Below, one piece after another: positions 8,455 through 9,963 of a stretch of 9,963 nt of DNA. The notes beneath the pieces are model-generated. The model saw only the letters and a program-made list of their open reading frames with translations, did not search any database and was not told where the DNA came from. The translations under genes and the position numbers were made by a program. The stretch's first letter is position 1. Each line of letters opens with the position of its first letter. The DNA is taken from NCBI GenBank assembly GCA_002376965.1, contig DFOV01000075.1:1-9963 (forward strand). Reading direction: 5' to 3'. This stretch comes from Gammaproteobacteria bacterium UBA3532 (GTDB lineage: Bacteria > Pseudomonadota > Gammaproteobacteria > Enterobacterales > UBA3532).

Positions 8455-8483
8455 ATGTTGGGCAAATTAGAGATAAATTCAAG
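8455..8483 (-). promoter_or_regulatory. Sigma-32 (heat-shock) promoter of lon
   Basis: On the minus strand CTTGAAT (8477-8483; consensus CTTGAAA) is followed after 14 bp by CCCAACAT (8455-8462), six of eight matches to the RpoH -10 consensus CCCCATnT. Spacing fits the sigma-32 range. The -10 box is 62 bp upstream of the lon ATG and downstream of the clpX terminator. lon is a known sigma-32 gene in E. coli, which supports the assignment. I see no equally good sigma-70 promoter in this gap. Confidence 0.65.
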
Positions 8484-8504
8484 TAAACAAGATATTTTAG
8501 GCAC

Positions 8505-8529
8505 AAAAAAAGGCGGTCGCACCGCCTTT
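8505..8529 (-). terminator. Rho-independent terminator of clpX
   Basis: On the minus strand a 9-bp GC-rich stem AAAGGCGGT/ACCGCCTTT (arms 8521-8529 and 8509-8517) with a three-base loop is followed by a T-tract (8505-8511, partly overlapping the stem). It lies about 40 bp past the clpX stop codon and separates clpX from lon. Confidence 0.92.
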
Positions 8530-8551
8530 CTGGTTAAAATTACCGCACTAT

Positions 8552-8587
8552 TTATCCTGATACGGCGCTTTATTCTGATACGGCTTT
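8552..8587 (-). repeat. 18-bp tandem duplication across the clpX stop codon
   Basis: Two adjacent 18-base units (8570-8587 and 8552-8569) match at 15 of 18 positions, sharing the core CTGATACGGC as read on the plus strand. The upstream copy encodes the last five ClpX residues, KAVSE, and the TAA stop. The downstream copy lies after the stop in the same frame and would read SAVSG followed by a second TAA. It looks like a small duplication that left a relic of the C-terminus in the 3' untranslated region. Confidence 0.75.
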
Positions 8588-9859
8588 AGACTGAGTTTCT
8601 TTCTGCTCATAGATTAGAAGTGGCTCGGAATCCCCGTTAATTACGGCCTCATCTATTACCACTTTCGACACGTCTTTGGTCGAAGGTAAATCATACATAA
8701 TATCCAAGAGCACGTTTTCCATTATCGAACGCAAACCGCGAGCCCCGGTTTTTCTTTCCATTGCTTTTTTAGCAACGGCGAGAAGCGCATCTTCGCGAAA
8801 CTCCAAGCTCACATCTTCCATTTGAAATAGATGAGCATACTGCTTGGTTAGTGCATTTTTGGGTTCTTTAAGTATTTCTACCAAGGCTTTTTCATCCAGC
8901 TCTTCGAGTGTCGCAACCATTGGCAGTCGACCAACGAACTCAGGGATAAGGCCATATTTAACCAAATCGTCAGGCTCAACATCGTGAAGCAATTGCGACA
9001 ATGTACGCGACTCATCACTGGTCTTTACTTCGGCAGAAAATCCGATACCACCTTTTTCCGAGCGATCACGAATGATCTTATCTAATCCGGCAAAAGCACC
9101 ACCGCACACGAACAAAATATTGGCCGTATTAACCTGCAAGAACTCTTGTTGCGGGTGTTTACGCCCACCTTGCGGTGGAACGGATGCTACCGTTCCCTCA
9201 ATCAACTTGAGCAAGGCCTGCTGAACCCCCTCACCTGACACATCTCGTGTAATGGAAGGATTATCCGACTTACGTGAAATTTTATCTATTTCATCAATGT
9301 AAACAATGCCGTGCTGTGCCTTGTCAACATCGTAGTCACAAGCTTGTAGGAGTTTCTGAATGATATTTTCTACATCTTCCCCCACGTAACCGGCTTCAGT
9401 TAGTGTAGTGGCATCTGCGATTGTGAAAGGAACATTCAATAAACGCGCTAAAGTTTGAGCCAATAGAGTTTTACCACTACCGGTTGGACCAATCAGCAAT
9501 ATATTACTTTTGCCGATTTCAACATCGTCGCTGTTAAACTTGCCCTCGATGGCATTCAGACGCTTATAGTGGTTATATACAGCTACCGCCAATACTTTTT
9601 TGGCTCGCGACTGGCCTATAACATATTGATCAAGAATTTTACTGATTTCCTGTGGCGTCGGGAGCTTACCACCGCGATCGCGCTTATCAGACTCTTGAAT
9701 TTCTTCTTTGATAATATCGTTGCATAGCTCGACGCACTCATCACAGATAAAAACGGAAGGCCCCGCGATCAGTTTGCGTACTTCATGCTGGCTCTTGCCG
9801 CAAAATGAGCAATACAATAATTTGTTTCCGTCGTCACCGTGATTACGACTATCAGACAT
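8570..9859 (-). CDS. clpX: ClpX, ATP-dependent unfoldase subunit of ClpXP protease
   Basis: 429 residues from the preferred start. ClpX hexamers recognise, unfold and feed tagged substrates into ClpP. Visible parts: an N-terminal zinc-binding domain with C17, C20, C39 and C42; Walker A GPTGSGKT (124-131); pore loop GYVG (157-160); Walker B with D189 and E190; RKH loop (233-235); the IGF loop (272-274) that docks onto ClpP; arginine finger Arg311; sensor-2 Arg374 in GARGLR. All key residues are intact. I chose the ATG at 9857-9859 over the in-frame GTG three codons earlier (9866-9868), because that GTG is itself part of the GAGGTGA ribosome site and the protein then starts MSDSRN, like E. coli MTDKRK. 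The IGF loop implies a ClpP partner, probably encoded just beyond the right edge. A sigma-70-like promoter and a leader hairpin lie upstream. Confidence 0.98.
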   Translation of the reverse strand: MSDSRNHGDDGNKLLYCSFCGKSQHEVRKLIAGPSVFICDECVELCNDIIKEEIQESDKRDRGGKLPTPQEISKILDQYVIGQSRAKKVLAVAVYNHYKRLNAIEGKFNSDDVEIGKSNILLIGPTGSGKTLLAQTLARLLNVPFTIADATTLTEAGYVGEDVENIIQKLLQACDYDVDKAQHGIVYIDEIDKISRKSDNPSITRDVSGEGVQQALLKLIEGTVASVPPQGGRKHPQQEFLQVNTANILFVCGGAFAGLDKIIRDRSEKGGIGFSAEVKTSDESRTLSQLLHDVEPDDLVKYGLIPEFVGRLPMVATLEELDEKALVEILKEPKNALTKQYAHLFQMEDVSLEFREDALLAVAKKAMERKTGARGLRSIMENVLLDIMYDLPSTKDVSKVVIDEAVINGDSEPLLIYEQKETQSKAVSE

Positions 9860-9874
9860 TAAAATCACCTCGTT

Positions 9875-9892
9875 GAGCAGAACCCTCTGCTC
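9875..9892 (-). other. Hairpin in the clpX leader
   Basis: A perfect 7-bp stem GAGCAGA/TCTGCTC with a four-base loop lies 5 bp upstream of GAGGTGA, the clpX ribosome site. No T-tract follows, so it is not an intrinsic terminator. It could be a processing or stability element in a clpP-clpX message or a clpX leader structure. Confidence 0.5.
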
Positions 9893-9914
9893 TTAGTATA
9901 GTACACCTAGCCCT

Positions 9915-9944
9915 AGTATATAGGTTACCGTTACACTATCTCAA
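9915..9944 (-). promoter_or_regulatory. Candidate sigma-70 promoter of clpX
   Basis: On the minus strand TTGAGA (9939-9944; five of six matches to TTGACA) and TATACT (9915-9920; five of six to TATAAT) are 18 bp apart, with the -10 box 55 bp upstream of the chosen ATG. It would give clpX a promoter of its own in addition to any readthrough from an upstream clpP. A second TATACT (9894-9899) has no matching -35. Confidence 0.55.
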
Positions 9945-9963
9945 TGCCAAGTTTTTATGCTGT

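Noticed and set aside
9894..9920. Repeated TAGTATA motif in the clpX leader as an operator
   Set aside because: Both copies are simply -10-like TATACT boxes on the minus strand; seven bases repeated twice in AT-rich promoter DNA is not evidence for a regulator.
1..9963. Mobile element, CRISPR array, phage defence or other accessory system
   Set aside because: All coding space is filled by recognisable core genes on one strand, with no transposase, integrase, tRNA, long repeats or spacer array in the gaps.

Overview
The window is an ordinary core-genome segment of a gammaproteobacterium. All six genes lie on the minus strand, in transcription order clpX, lon, hupB, ppiD, an orphan histidine-phosphotransfer (Hpt) gene, and a ydiJ-type FAD/iron-sulfur dehydrogenase that runs off the left edge. 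The clpX-lon-hupB-ppiD order is the classical gammaproteobacterial arrangement (E. coli has clpP-clpX-lon-hupB-ppiD), and the proteins resemble E. coli ClpX, Lon, HU-beta and YdiJ closely. The pairing of ppiD with an Hpt gene and ydiJ differs from E. coli. Moderate to low GC with this neighbourhood would suit a marine or environmental lineage outside the Enterobacterales, but the genus cannot be read from the sequence.

Layout from the right edge: 9860-9963 is the clpX leader, with a sigma-70-like promoter and a small hairpin; clpP is probably just outside the window. clpX (8570-9859) ends in a rho-independent terminator at 8505-8529. The clpX-lon gap then holds a good match to a sigma-32 (heat-shock) promoter. 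lon (5948-8392) is followed, with no visible terminator, by a sigma-70 promoter for hupB (5550-5822), which has its own terminator at 5501-5526. ppiD (3429-5339) ends in a long hairpin at 3368-3415. The Hpt gene (2910-3269) and ydiJ (1-2790, 3' end missing) follow, with a likely promoter between them. Every gap between genes is under 300 bp.

Functionally, four of the six genes concern protein quality control and nucleoid structure: two ATP-dependent proteases or unfoldases (ClpX, Lon), a periplasmic chaperone anchored in the inner membrane (PpiD) and the HU-beta nucleoid protein. The terminators and promoters suggest separately controlled units, with possible lon-hupB readthrough, rather than one operon. 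The Hpt protein is a phosphorelay carrier without a kinase or response regulator in view. The YdiJ-like enzyme probably oxidises D-2-hydroxyglutarate or a related 2-hydroxyacid.

I found no undescribed multi-gene system, mobile element, CRISPR array or RNA gene. The points most worth checking are the orphan Hpt gene, a PpiD parvulin domain that keeps the active-site histidines E. coli PpiD lacks, an 18-bp tandem duplication across the clpX stop codon, and the heat-shock promoter of lon.
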